This document shows, one piece after another, positions 53,972-63,165 of a stretch of 64,000 bases of DNA. The translations under genes were made by a program, and so were the position numbers. The notes below the pieces were generated by a model, which saw only the letters and a list, made by a program, of their open reading frames with translations, did no database searches and was not told the origin of the DNA. Source of the stretch: Niallia endozanthoxylica (lineage in GTDB: Bacteria; Bacillota; Bacilli; Bacillales; Cytobacillaceae); assembly GCF_008710145.1 (NCBI RefSeq), contig NZ_VYKL01000045.1, forward strand, positions 1 to 64,000, in the 5' to 3' direction. Numbering within the stretch: position 1 is the first letter of the stretch; each line of letters begins with the position of its first letter.

Positions 53972-54457
53972 TTAGTTTTTAGCTTGTGATTTTACTGGTG
54001 CTTTTTCAGCTGCTTTCGCTGGTGCCTTTTCAGTAGCCGCCGCTGCTGGTGCAGTTACCGCTGCTTCTTTTGTTTCCTTTAACAAATCAAGAATTTGATT
54101 TAATTTTGTATCTAAATTCTTCATTTCCTTTTTCAGATTAGCCACTTCTTTTTGTAACTCAGGCTGACCTGCTTGATCTTTAGAGTCCTCTAATAATTCT
54201 TCTAAGCTATCAACCTTTGCGTCAACATTCACAATCAATGATGAAAGGTTGGCAATATCATTACGTGTCGGAACATTTACTTGTTCTAAATACTGCTCAG
54301 TTGTTTCATTCAAGAACTTTTTAAATAAAAGATTCATCTCTAGGATTTGTCCAATTCCTTGGGAAGGGAAGTCTTCTTTTACTTTATCATCTACGTAACT
54401 GCTGGATTGATCATAGAGATCTTTCCACATTTCAAATAGATTATAGTCTCTTGACAT
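53972..54457 (-). CDS. phaR: PHA synthase subunit PhaR
   Basis: 161 residues, the accessory subunit that class IV synthases need for activity. Family segments SRDYNLFEMWKDLYDQSSSYVDDKV, GIGQILEMNLLFKKFLNETTEQYLEQVNVPTRNDIA. The rest is coiled-coil, with an Ala/Pro/Lys-rich tail (KAPAKAAEKAPVKSQ). First gene of the leftward PHA operon. Ribosome site GGAGGCG before ATG. Confidence 0.92.
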   Translation of the reverse strand: MSRDYNLFEMWKDLYDQSSSYVDDKVKEDFPSQGIGQILEMNLLFKKFLNETTEQYLEQVNVPTRNDIANLSSLIVNVDAKVDSLEELLEDSKDQAGQPELQKEVANLKKEMKNLDTKLNQILDLLKETKEAAVTAPAAAATEKAPAKAAEKAPVKSQAKN

Positions 54458-55007
54458 CTTTTCGCCTCCATAGTTGTTTTTTTATTTACAATTCATAGCC
54501 ATACTTATCATACTAATTTTCGTAAAATAAAAAAACCCTAATTATTTAAAATTATCTAAATATTTTAGTTGATATTTCGACATTTTTCCCCTTTTTCCCA
54601 CACAGCTAATTCAATAAATTTATACAGTAAAACCAATAAAAATCAGTGATTTTCCTCCATTGGAAACGTTTCACCAAAAAAACTGACACAATTAAATAAT
54701 ATTGTTGATTTTTGACGTTTTTCGAAGGATAACTATGAAAATTTTGTGGCATTACGTACTTTTCGACATAGAAAAAGGATTGCCAATGCCATAAATATTA
54801 GTCTTTTTATAATATACCAGCCTAAAGAAGGAGAACACTAAGATTCTATAAGCTGAAAAAAACCTATCCCAATATATATATAAGAAACGCAATGATGAAA
54901 TGCTCATTTTTTTAAAATTATCGAAAAATTTTCACTAAATCTAATTGACAATTAAATCATATAGGTGTAAATTACACATAAGGACTTGAACACAGGAGTG
55001 ATACATT
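54458..55007. promoter_or_regulatory. divergent region between phaR and phaQ with a phaQ promoter
   Basis: 550 bases, A/T-rich, no gene. For phaQ, TTGACA (54945-54950), 17 bases, TAAATT (54968-54973) is a good sigma-A promoter; a second block of A/T repeats near 54840-54900 looks like another. PhaQ operators reported for B. megaterium lie in this position; I could not mark one safely. Confidence 0.6.
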
Positions 55008-55430
55008 GTGACAACAAATAAGAACGAACCACCTAAAGAAGATAAGATATTCACATCTATGCCAAAAAACTTAATGGTTCCTGCACTTTTGTTAAGTCTC
55101 CGAAATATTAATTTACATGGTTATAGACTCATCCAAGAATTAACTCGATTTGGCTTTTCCTCTATAGATCATGGAAATGTATATCGTACATTAAGACAGT
55201 TAGAAAAAGATAATATGATAAAGTCTGAATGGGATACATCAACTGGAGGCCCAGCAAAACGCATTTACTCAATCACAGAAGCAGGAGAAGATTATTTAAA
55301 GACCTGCTCAGATGCACTTGAACAATATCAATCTATTATTAATCGCTTTTTTTCCATGTACATGGACATGTTCCTTCCAAGCTCTTTATCGGCGTTTAAT
55401 GATAAAGACAAAAAGGACACTGACAAGTAA
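55008..55430 (+). CDS. phaQ: PHB-responsive repressor PhaQ
   Basis: 140 residues, PadR-type winged helix. Typical Bacillus PhaQ: TSMPKNLMVPALLLSLRNINLHGYRLIQELTRFGFSSIDHGNVYRTLRQLEKDNMIKSEWDTSTGGPAKRIYSITEAGEDYL. Represses phaQP and is released by PHB. Starts GTG 55008 (GTGACAACAAATAAG) after AGGAGTG. Followed by phaP with 84 bases between. Confidence 0.92.
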   Translation: MTTNKNEPPKEDKIFTSMPKNLMVPALLLSLRNINLHGYRLIQELTRFGFSSIDHGNVYRTLRQLEKDNMIKSEWDTSTGGPAKRIYSITEAGEDYLKTCSDALEQYQSIINRFFSMYMDMFLPSSLSAFNDKDKKDTDK

Positions 55431-55514
55431 CACTTTGCAACACAATCTAAACAATGATTCTGCAGTTTTACTGCAATCATAATAAATAACAATTTTTCAG
55501 GAGGTTTTACAAAA

Positions 55515-56042
55515 ATGGCACAAGCAACAGCAACTAAAGCTCAAGAAGCAGCTGCACATATCGGTGATTCTTTATTCAACAGTTTTACAAACGGTTTAGA
55601 TTTGGTTTACACTTCTCGTAAAGAAATCGAAAACCTTTTCCTTCAAGCATTAGAAACTCAAAAAGAAACTTTCTCTAAGCTTTCTGATGATCTTTCTAAA
55701 ATTGAGGCAGAACAAAAGAAATTTATCGATGAAGTTCGCGAACAAATCAAATTAAACATCCAACGTGTATTTGGACCAACTGCTGGTAAAGCTTACGAGC
55801 AATTCAATGCACAATTTGATGAAGTAGCTAATCGCGTACAAGAATTATCTGTAGCTCCTTACAAAGAAGGTTTAAATCTTCTTGTTCAATCTCAAGAGCA
55901 ATTCCAACAAACAATTGTTAACGGAATTGAGCAACAACAAAAGCTTCGTCAAGACCTTACAGAGCAAGTAAAAGCATCTCAAAAAATCTTTAACGACATC
56001 GTTGAAGCAAATTCAAAATTAGCCCTTGGCTTATTTAAATAA
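55515..56042 (+). CDS. phaP: phasin PhaP
   Basis: 175 residues, helical granule-coat protein: QAAAHIGDSLFNSFTNGLDLVYTSRKEIENLFLQALETQKETF. High Gln and no cysteines, as in B. megaterium PhaP. Ribosome site AGGAGG before ATG. Strong terminator follows. Confidence 0.93.
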   Translation: MAQATATKAQEAAAHIGDSLFNSFTNGLDLVYTSRKEIENLFLQALETQKETFSKLSDDLSKIEAEQKKFIDEVREQIKLNIQRVFGPTAGKAYEQFNAQFDEVANRVQELSVAPYKEGLNLLVQSQEQFQQTIVNGIEQQQKLRQDLTEQVKASQKIFNDIVEANSKLALGLFK

Positions 56043-56043
56043 G

Positions 56044-56071
56044 GACAGCGAATTTTCGCTGTTCTTTTTTT
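56044..56071 (+). terminator. terminator of phaQP
   Basis: GGACAGCG pairs with CGCTGTTC (one G-U) around AATTTT, then eight Ts. Confidence 0.93.
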
Positions 56072-56347
56072 TCGAAAAATAGAATAATATAAATTGGCTA
56101 ATGAAAATTTCACCTATTGCCAAATTGCATTGTCTCGAATCTGATGGATATTTTCCCCATATTAACAGACAGTAAGACTTCCACTTCAAGACTTATAATA
56201 ATCTATGAAGGTTAATTAGGAGATTAACTGTCTGTAAAGATTTAATTAGTTCAACTAATCATCAGTGGAAAACCCCCACTGATGGAAGTTTCACCTTATC
56301 GTCTGCTGTTGATTCTGGAACACATTAGCAAAGAAGAGGTGGTATAT
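56072..56347 (+). other. gap before the second reductase gene, with inverted repeats
   Basis: Holds ACAGACAGT (56165-56173) and ACTGTCTGT (56227-56235) as a spaced inverted repeat, and CATCAGTGG/CCACTGATG (56260-56284), a perfect 9-bp stem with a short loop and no T run. These may be regulatory hairpins of the reductase transcript. No gene was found in the gap. Confidence 0.55.
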
Positions 56348-57082
56348 TTGAAGTTAACTGAAAAGGTTGCTTTAATTACTGGTGGAGCTCAAGGTATTGG
56401 AAAAGAAACAGCCAAAAAATTTCTTCAAGAAGGAGCCAAAGTCGTTATCTGTGATTATGATGAGAAAGCAGGCCTTGCTACCCTTGAAGAGTTCGGTAAT
56501 GAAAATGCAGACTTTTTTAAAGTTGATGTGTCCAATAGTGCTCAAATTGCAAAAGTGGTCCAGGCGACAGTTGATAAATATGGCAGAATCGATATACTCG
56601 TGAACAATGCAGGAATAACAGTTGATGGATTTTTAACGAAAATGGATGAAGCAGCTTGGGAAAAAGTCATTTCTGTCAATCTCTCCGGTGTCTATAAATG
56701 TACCAAAGCAGTTGCTCCTGTTATGCTTCAACAAGGCTCAGGTGTGATCCTGAACGCCTCCTCTGTAGTTGGACTATATGGAAATATTGGTCAAACGAAC
56801 TATGCAGCGACAAAAGCCGGCGTAATCGGGTTAACAAAAAGCTGGGCAAAGGAATTTGGTCCAAAAGGAATCAGGGTTAATGCCGTTGCACCTGGCTTCA
56901 TTGAAACGGGAATGACCGCTGCTGTACCGCAAAAAGTACTAGATTTCATGAAAGATAAGACGCCGCTAAGGAAGCTGGGAAGACCAGAAGATATTGCAAA
57001 TGCTTATCTATACTTAGCGTCTGATGATGCCAATTATGTAAACGGAACCATCTTAAGTGTTGATGGCGGCTTAGTTATATAA
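56348..57082 (+). CDS. 3-oxoacyl-ACP reductase-like/PhaB-like short-chain dehydrogenase
   Basis: 244 residues, SDR with GGAQGIGKETAK, NNAGITVDGFLTKMDEAAW, NASSVVGLYGNIGQTNYAATKAG, and VDGGLVI end. Related to FabG and to PhaB. It sits beside phaP and phaA, so a second acetoacetyl-CoA reductase for PHB is likely, though a fatty-acid role is possible. Start TTG 56348, after AAGAGGTGG; the longer frame starting at ATG 56282 has no site. Confidence 0.85.
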   Translation: MKLTEKVALITGGAQGIGKETAKKFLQEGAKVVICDYDEKAGLATLEEFGNENADFFKVDVSNSAQIAKVVQATVDKYGRIDILVNNAGITVDGFLTKMDEAAWEKVISVNLSGVYKCTKAVAPVMLQQGSGVILNASSVVGLYGNIGQTNYAATKAGVIGLTKSWAKEFGPKGIRVNAVAPGFIETGMTAAVPQKVLDFMKDKTPLRKLGRPEDIANAYLYLASDDANYVNGTILSVDGGLVI

Positions 57083-57090
57083 TAGTAAAA

Positions 57091-57127
57091 GAAAAACGAG
57101 GACTCCCTTAGCGGAGCCTCGTTTTTC
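57091..57127. terminator. bidirectional terminator
   Basis: GAAAAACGAGG and CCTCGTTTTTC pair around an inner ACTCC/GGAG pair. It separates the converging reductase and thiolase genes. Confidence 0.9.
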
Positions 57128-57142
57128 TTATTTTATTTTAGA

Positions 57143-58327
57143 TTACGCTTTTTCTACGATTGTAGCTACGCCTTGTCCGCCACCAATACAAAGTGTTGCT
57201 AAACCAGTCTTTGCATCTCTCTTCTGCATTTCGTGAATTAAAGATACAAGGATTCTCGCACCACTTGCACCGATAGGGTGTCCAAGAGCAATTGCGCCGC
57301 CGTTCACATTTAATTTTTCTTTATTGAATTGAAGCTCGCGATCTACAGCGATAGATTGTGCTGCAAATGCTTCATTTGCTTCAACTAAATCGATATCTTC
57401 TAATGATAAAGAAGCTTTTTCTAGAGCTTTCTTAACCGCAGGAACAGGTCCGATACCCATGATGCTTGGATCTACACCAGCACTTGCATTTGCTTTTACT
57501 GTTACTAAAGGTTTAACACCTAATTCTTCAGCTTTCTTGCGGCTCATTACAACGAACGCTGCAGCACCGTCATTGATACCTGATGCGTTACCAGCTGTTA
57601 CTGTACCGTCTTTTCTGAATGCTGGACGAAGTTTTCCTAAGCTTTCTGCTGTTGTGTTAAAGCGTGGGAACTCATCTTGGCTGAATACTGTTACTTGGCC
57701 TTTACGTCCAGGGATTTCTACAGGGATGATTTCATCTGCAAAACGGTTAGCTTCAATTGCAGCTTGTGCTTTTTGTTGGCTCCATGCAGAGAACTCATCT
57801 TGTTCTTCACGTGAAATTTCATATTTATCAGCTAGATTTTCAGCTGTGATACCCATGTGGTAGTCATTCATTGCGCACCATAGACCGTCTTCGATCATAG
57901 AGTCAACAACTTTTTGATTTCCCATTTTGAATCCGTTACGAGCACCTTTTAATACATAAGAAGCAGCACTCATGTTTTCCATACCACCAGCAACAACGAC
58001 TTCAGCATCGCCAGCTAAGATAGCTTGTGTTGCCATGTGAATAGCTTGTAGACCTGATCCACATACTTTATTAATTGTGATAGCAGAAGCTTCTTGTGGA
58101 ACACCTGCAGCTAATGCAGCTTGTCTTGCTGGGTTTTGTCCAAGACCAGCTTGTAAAACGTTACCCATGATTACATCATCTACTTGCTCAGGATTTACAC
58201 CTGCTTTTTCAAGAGCGCCTTTTATAACAATTGCTCCAAGTTGAGTTGCAGCAACATTTGTTAAACTTCCTAGAAAAGTACCGATTGGTGTTCTAACTGC
58301 ACTTACAATAACTACTTCGTTTGTCAA
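57143..58327 (-). CDS. phaA: acetyl-CoA C-acetyltransferase (PhaA/thiolase)
   Basis: 394 residues. Active sites: [12 protein letters not shown] (nucleophilic Cys near 88), [10 protein letters not shown] (His) and the C-terminal CIGGGQGVA (second Cys). Condenses two acetyl-CoA to acetoacetyl-CoA, the first PHB step. Ribosome site GGAGGAAATTC before ATG. It completes the route here: PhaA, PhaB, PhaC/R, with PhaP and PhaQ. Confidence 0.9.
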   Translation of the reverse strand: MTNEVVIVSAVRTPIGTFLGSLTNVAATQLGAIVIKGALEKAGVNPEQVDDVIMGNVLQAGLGQNPARQAALAAGVPQEASAITINKVCGSGLQAIHMATQAILAGDAEVVVAGGMENMSAASYVLKGARNGFKMGNQKVVDSMIEDGLWCAMNDYHMGITAENLADKYEISREEQDEFSAWSQQKAQAAIEANRFADEIIPVEIPGRKGQVTVFSQDEFPRFNTTAESLGKLRPAFRKDGTVTAGNASGINDGAAAFVVMSRKKAEELGVKPLVTVKANASAGVDPSIMGIGPVPAVKKALEKASLSLEDIDLVEANEAFAAQSIAVDRELQFNKEKLNVNGGAIALGHPIGASGARILVSLIHEMQKRDAKTGLATLCIGGGQGVATIVEKA

Positions 58328-59013
58328 TTGAATTTCCTCCCATGTGCTTGTTTTATATTCTGAATATTCATCGTTGTTATAATACTACAAAATTCTATAA
58401 AATTAACACCAAATTATTCGACAAATTCTGATTTATATATTATTTCAGAAACCTTATAGATTATTTGGCAAACATATTTTTGATCCTTTAAAAGTGTATA
58501 GAATACTAATAAACACCTAATTTATAATCCCAAAATTGTAGTAATAATGGGGAAAAATACTATTTTCTTTACTATATTTAAACTAATTATTAGATTATAA
58601 ATATAGTAAAATAGCTGTAAAAATACCGCGTTGAATTTGATAAAATTTCGGCGAAAAATGTTGAAAAGTATTTAAATACGATAGCGCTTTCAATTTTAGA
58701 TCTATCTATTCTGTCAAAATATGCTTGAGATAGTTTGACACTTTTAATTATTGGTATATTATCCTAACCGTTTAATAAAAGGCTATATTAATGAATAATG
58801 AATGATGCTGATAGGTCAAATTTTTGACTCATCCGTGAGAAATGGACATTTCTCACGCCTTTCCTAACCATACAATTTTAGATGAGTTAAAAACCAACAA
58901 TGTTAAAAACCAAGCTCAAGTAAAAAATAACTAGTGATACTGTTTTGAAAGCTTTGTATACTCTTCTTATAAATCTCATTTTTCTAAAATTAATCATTTG
59001 AGAGGAGTTAATT
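58328..59013. other. gap upstream of phaA and capA: promoter, cre-like site, repeat
   Basis: 686 bases without a gene. TTGACA (near 58736) followed by TATTAT after 16 bases gives a plus-strand promoter. GATAGCGCTTTCA (58681-58693) resembles a cre site, right half perfect. The palindromic repeat C lies at 58780-58912. The phaA promoter was not located. Confidence 0.5.
58780..58912. repeat. palindromic repeat, copy C of the GACTCATC family
   Basis: TTTTTGACTCATC (58821-58833) and GATGAGTTAAAAA (58881-58893) pair, with inner GTGAGAAATG/CATTTCTCAC. The flanks are TTAATA-GGCTATATTAA and CAACAATGTTAA, shared with copy D at 20351. Copies A and B share only the core. Confidence 0.8.
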
Positions 59014-60462
59014 ATGAAAAGTTACGGTTTACTATCTATTATATTCATGCTTTTTATTCTTACAGGATGTACAGCTAATGAAGCTGCTAACACAGAGGCT
59101 ATTGATGATGAAGAGAAAACAGCGCAAAGGAAAAGCCTCACGAAGGAAGAAGTGGAAGAACTTTCTTTACAATCGTTACAGATTATTCAAAGGCTGGCTT
59201 CATCAGGTGGTGCAAGTGAAGAACAACAAAAGGTCAAAGAACTCATTAATAGATTGAATCAATATAAAGATGAGAATAACAGCTTAAATGATTATAGTAA
59301 GAATTTAAAAAACTGTTTGCTCGCACTTATGGACTACAGCGCGGGAAACGCTGATGAAAAAGCGTTAGGCAAAGCCTACCCGGATTACAAGGCTGCAGTA
59401 GAGCGTTTAAAACAGGAAGAACCAGGAATTGAGCTAAGCGAGCCTACACAATATGATTGGTTTTATGCAGCAGCCTCCGTTTATGAAAGGGGACGAAAAA
59501 AAGATGGTGAAATTACTCTAACCTTTGTCGGCGACAACTCCTTTGGAACTTATCCGGAAACACCTGAACACTTGAAGTTTGATCATGTATTTAAGGCGAA
59601 TGGCGGTGATAATCACTATGTCTTTAAAAACAGCCTGCCTTGGTTTAACTCAGACGACTTTACAATTATTAATGCTGAAAGTGCCTTTACGAATGAAACA
59701 AAGGCTGAAAACAAAATGTGGCGGATAAAAAGCAATCCGGCACATGTCGCTTTTTTACCCGCTAGCGGTGTAGAAGCTGCTAATCTGGCAAACAATCATA
59801 CAAAGGATTACTTTTTAACCGGTTATGAAGATACTTTGGAGGCCTTTGCTGAAAATAACGTGGCGGTGTTTAACGATGGTATGCCGCTGAAAGAGAAAAT
59901 TGGCAAGATTGAAACCATCTTCCTTGGCTATGACTGCCGGATGAGCCAGCAGAGTCCTGAGTTTTTAGCCCGAATTGTGGAGGAAGTAAAGACATATAAA
60001 CGAAAGGATAATTTAGTCATTGTCAATATGCATTGGGGTGTTGAATACCGCGAAACACCTGTCTATTATCAAACACAGTTTGGCAGAAGCATTCTTGATG
60101 CCGGTGCAGATATTATTATGGGCGGACATCCACATCGTCTTGAGAGCATCGAGAACTATAACGGAAAATATATTATTTACAGTATGGGGGATTATGCCTT
60201 TGGTGCAGACCCAACCTTGCATTCACGTCAGACGGCAATGTTCCGATTACGATTTGCCAAAGAGAATGATACAGTTGTGATGAAAGGGCTAACCATCGTA
60301 CCAACTTTAGAAAACTCGGACGGCAGCACAAGCGAAAATAACTACCAGCCTCTACCTGTATTCGGCAAAGAAGCTGAGGATATCATCAATGAGTTAATCA
60401 CAATCAGCTCACCCATTGAAAATGGTGTAACGGAATATGATTATTTTGATCCATTCCTCTAA
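59014..60462 (+). CDS. CapA-family lipoprotein (poly-gamma-glutamate synthesis type)
   Basis: 482 residues. Lipobox LTGCTA near residue 19. The C-terminal two thirds is the CapA/PgsA metallophosphatase-like domain: LTFVGDNSFG, NAESAFT, NLANNHTKDYF, IVNMHWGVEY, GGHPHRLESIENY. About 150 helical residues lie between lipid anchor and domain. No pgsB/pgsC neighbours, so a capsule role is unproven; related lone CapA proteins are common in Bacillus. AGGAG before ATG. Confidence 0.82.
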   Translation: MKSYGLLSIIFMLFILTGCTANEAANTEAIDDEEKTAQRKSLTKEEVEELSLQSLQIIQRLASSGGASEEQQKVKELINRLNQYKDENNSLNDYSKNLKNCLLALMDYSAGNADEKALGKAYPDYKAAVERLKQEEPGIELSEPTQYDWFYAAASVYERGRKKDGEITLTFVGDNSFGTYPETPEHLKFDHVFKANGGDNHYVFKNSLPWFNSDDFTIINAESAFTNETKAENKMWRIKSNPAHVAFLPASGVEAANLANNHTKDYFLTGYEDTLEAFAENNVAVFNDGMPLKEKIGKIETIFLGYDCRMSQQSPEFLARIVEEVKTYKRKDNLVIVNMHWGVEYRETPVYYQTQFGRSILDAGADIIMGGHPHRLESIENYNGKYIIYSMGDYAFGADPTLHSRQTAMFRLRFAKENDTVVMKGLTIVPTLENSDGSTSENNYQPLPVFGKEAEDIINELITISSPIENGVTEYDYFDPFL

Positions 60463-60510
60463 TAACATGAAAAAGAGCAGCCTTCTTGAACTGCTCTTTT
60501 TCATGTTATA
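60462..60510. terminator. bidirectional terminator between capA and the Crp/Fnr gene
   Basis: ATAACATGAAAAAGAGCAG pairs with CTGCTCTTTTTCATGTTAT around CCTTCTTGAA. Confidence 0.93.
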
Positions 60511-60514
60511 CTCT

Positions 60515-61225
60515 CTATTCTAAATATGCTCTTAATGCCAACTGATCTTTTACAAAAATCCGCTTTGTGCCCGAGATTGTAATCAATCCCAAGTCTTCAA
60601 ACTTGCTAAATTTACGGCTGATTGTTTCACGTGTAACACCAACATAGCTGGCGATTTCTTCTCTTGTTATCGGCAAATGAATCATCGTTCCATCCCTCAG
60701 CTTAGTGCCGAACTTTTGACAGAACTCTAGAATCATGCTGACAATCCTGACCTCCGGATCCTTCGTTGCCAAGTTTTGCGCTAGGTTCTCTGTATGGGCT
60801 AACCGTTTCGTAATAGCCTTTAACAACTTTAACGAAATTTCTGGATTCTCCATCATAATCAAATCCATATCCGACTTTGTTAACTGACAGATTTCTATAT
60901 CCTCAATAGCAAAAACACTAAAATTATTTACTTCATCATCATTAAAAAGATTTAACTCTCCGAAGAAGTCACCTGTTGTCATGAGATAGAGGATTTGTTC
61001 CTTTCCATCAACAGTAAATTTAGATAGTTTAACTTTCCCTTGATGAATAATATATAAAGTATCCGACTTTTCCCCTTCTTGAATCAACATTTGCCCTTTT
61101 TGATAGTGGACATGCCGTATCATATTTGCTATTTTGACAAACTCATCATGGGACAATGAGCCGAAAATCGGGACCTTTTTTGTACACGGTTCGTTTTCTA
61201 CATGATTACATACATGTTCTATCAT
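60515..61225 (-). CDS. Crp/Fnr-family regulator
   Basis: 236 residues. N terminus carries CNHVENEPC (two Cys, seven apart), then the cyclic-nucleotide-binding fold (about 20-130) and winged helix TREEIASYVGVTRETISRKFSKFEDLGLI. B. subtilis Fnr keeps its Fe-S cysteines at the C terminus, so this is another subgroup; the N-terminal Cys pair could sense redox. Upstream of the rubredoxin/flavodiiron chain, which makes an oxygen or NO link plausible. Confidence 0.85.
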   Translation of the reverse strand: MIEHVCNHVENEPCTKKVPIFGSLSHDEFVKIANMIRHVHYQKGQMLIQEGEKSDTLYIIHQGKVKLSKFTVDGKEQILYLMTTGDFFGELNLFNDDEVNNFSVFAIEDIEICQLTKSDMDLIMMENPEISLKLLKAITKRLAHTENLAQNLATKDPEVRIVSMILEFCQKFGTKLRDGTMIHLPITREEIASYVGVTRETISRKFSKFEDLGLITISGTKRIFVKDQLALRAYLE

Positions 61226-61352
61226 TACGCATCACCTTTTTTATAGAAATAAGATTATTTTTCCTTAAAATATAAAAATTTTGAAGTTAATAAGGATTTA
61301 CTATGAATATATCATAGTAATGAAACAATCATTGTGTTTTAAATCACCTTAC

Positions 61353-61613
61353 TATATATATCCGACTTATTAAATCGACATAGGAATTCTTTTTCTATCA
61401 TGTACGGGTAGTAAATATGGTTCTTCCGCTAGATATTTGACTCATCCGTGTGAAAAGTCCTTTTCACACACCTTTCAGCGGAGCTGAAAGGTTGCGATAT
61501 GGTCATGAAACAGGAGGAGAAAACGAGTTTTCTCCTCCTGTTTCATGACCATATCGCTTAGATGAATCAAATATCCACTAGTATATGTCGAAATATAAAA
61601 AAGGACATATATA
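61353..61613. mobile_element. MITE-like palindromic repeat, copy B (261 bp)
   Basis: Near-identical to copy A, same orientation. Ends TATATATATCCGACTTATTA and TATGTCGAAATATA...GGACATATATA. The 31-bp stem (arms 61494-61524 and 61527-61557) keeps perfect pairing although the arms read CAGGAGG/CCTCCTG where copy A has GGGGAGG/CCTCCCC. It lies between the Crp/Fnr gene and rubredoxin. Confidence 0.87.
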
Positions 61614-61684
61614 ACATAACTATGTTGGTTTAGTATAAATAAAAAATGCCGAAAAATGACTTACTTTCTCGGCACTTTTATTTT

Positions 61685-61849
61685 CTATTCTTCTACCTCT
61701 GCAAAATGATCCTTATCTTCGCCGCAAACCGGGCATACCCAGTCTTCTGGTACATCCTCAAAGGCTGTTCCCGGCTCTACATCCTCATCTGGATCTCCAA
61801 TCGCTGGATTGTAAATATAACCACATGGAATACAAATATATTTCTTCAT
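61685..61849 (-). CDS. rubredoxin (54 residues)
   Basis: [15 protein letters not shown]...[15 protein letters not shown]: two Cys-X2-Cys knuckles hold one Fe, and the [31 protein letters not shown] pattern is standard. It carries electrons from the reductase that starts 18 bases upstream to the flavodiiron protein. Too short for the usual ORF cutoffs. AAGGAGAAT before ATG. Confidence 0.93.
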   Translation of the reverse strand: MKKYICIPCGYIYNPAIGDPDEDVEPGTAFEDVPEDWVCPVCGEDKDHFAEVEE

Positions 61850-61867
61850 AATCGATTCTCCTTATTT

Positions 61868-63094
61868 TTATGCTGAAAGCTGTTGTCTCTTTTTTAATTC
61901 ATTCATTAATTCACTAACTGTAACACGACTTAATTCGATTCCCTTTAATGACACTTCACTTTCAATGGCTGCTTTATACGGCAATGAAGCTACTACACCT
62001 TCAAGAGATATTACACCCACCATTTTGTCATCCTTAATAAATACTCTTGTATATTTTCCTGTTTGATCTTCTTCAATTATCGTTATATCACATTGATTTT
62101 CATCCACAAGCCCGATAGAAAATAGTGAAAAATCAAAGGCATTGAAAACAGTACTCGGGATACTCTTTTGATACGTTATAGCAGAGGTTTCTGCCATGTT
62201 TTTTCCAGCCACCTTTCCTTGGTCCATAGCTGGATTCCATAGGCCTGCCACCTCGCCATTCCACTCAGCCACATCGCCAGCTGCGTATACATCTTCCACG
62301 TTTGTCTGCATACGTTCGTTGACAATAATACCGCGGTTCACTGCAATCTCTGTATTTTTCACTAATTCGACATTTGGAATAACCCCGATTGCATAAATGA
62401 CACTATCACAGTCAAGCTCATGGTTATCAAATACAATGGCTTCTACTTCCGTTTCTCCTTTTATACTTTCAATAGAGGAACTAACATACACTTGAACGCC
62501 TGCTTCTTCTATTTTCTTTTTCAAAATGGATGAAGTCCTCTCATCGAGCTGTCTTGCCATCAAACGTGGTGCTGCTTCAATAATGGATACTTTCTTACCC
62601 TGCTTATGAATGGACCATGCTGTCTCCAGTCCTTGAATTCCGCCGCCAATGTTCACTACATGCTGCTTTCCCTCGATAAAGGCCTTGAAATCATCCGCTT
62701 CATGCATTTCTCTAATAGTAAAAACGCCTTTTTTGTCTGCTCCATCAATAGCTAGTTTTCTGTTTTGAGAGCCTGTGCAGATAAGCAGTTTATCATAATT
62801 GTAGATTTCTCCGCTTGTTGTCAGGATCTCATGCTTATCCATATTAATATTAATGATTGGTGTCTCAACATGAACAAGAATATTTTGATCCTTATACCAT
62901 TTTTCCTTTTTAATTAAAACCTTTTCACTGTGTAAATCTGAATACAAATCCTTTGATAATTTAATTCGATTATAGGGAAGTGATTTTTCTGCACCAAACA
63001 CATGGATATGGGCTTCTTTATCTTGATCACGGATAGCCTTAGCTGCATTTACGGCTGCAACTCCGGTTCCAATGATACAATAGTTTTTATTCAT
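61868..63094 (-). CDS. NADH:rubredoxin oxidoreductase-like flavoprotein
   Basis: 408 residues, NirB/rubredoxin-reductase fold: FAD motif IIGTGVAAVNAAKAI, SLPYNRIKLSKDL, NAD motif NIGGGIQGLETAW near 147, and YAAGDVAEW near 272. With the C-terminal extra domain. It stands directly before rubredoxin and after the flavodiiron gene, as in clostridial NROR-Rd-FDP chains. Ribosome site AGGTGAG-type before ATG. Confidence 0.88.
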   Translation of the reverse strand: MNKNYCIIGTGVAAVNAAKAIRDQDKEAHIHVFGAEKSLPYNRIKLSKDLYSDLHSEKVLIKKEKWYKDQNILVHVETPIININMDKHEILTTSGEIYNYDKLLICTGSQNRKLAIDGADKKGVFTIREMHEADDFKAFIEGKQHVVNIGGGIQGLETAWSIHKQGKKVSIIEAAPRLMARQLDERTSSILKKKIEEAGVQVYVSSSIESIKGETEVEAIVFDNHELDCDSVIYAIGVIPNVELVKNTEIAVNRGIIVNERMQTNVEDVYAAGDVAEWNGEVAGLWNPAMDQGKVAGKNMAETSAITYQKSIPSTVFNAFDFSLFSIGLVDENQCDITIIEEDQTGKYTRVFIKDDKMVGVISLEGVVASLPYKAAIESEVSLKGIELSRVTVSELMNELKKRQQLSA

Positions 63095-63142
63095 TTTTTT
63101 CTCACCATCTTTTTAGTTTTCTGCAATCTGAACAGTTAGCTT

Positions 63143-63158
63143 TGTTTCACGTGAAACA
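63143..63158. promoter_or_regulatory. parS site (Spo0J/ParB binding)
   Basis: TGTTTCACGTGAAACA is a perfect 16-bp palindrome and fits the B. subtilis parS consensus TGTTNCACGTGAAACA at every position. It lies in the 71-base gap between the reductase and flavodiiron genes. parS sites mark the origin-proximal part of Bacillus chromosomes. Confidence 0.9.
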
Positions 63159-63165
63159 TTCCATC

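Noticed and set aside
58681-58693. Firm cre (CcpA) site
   Set aside because: Left half has two mismatches to the consensus and no nearby gene is clearly in a CcpA regulon; kept only as a note.
61646-61876. Rightward ORF of 76 residues over the rubredoxin gene
   Set aside because: It is the antisense shadow of the clear rubredoxin on the minus strand.
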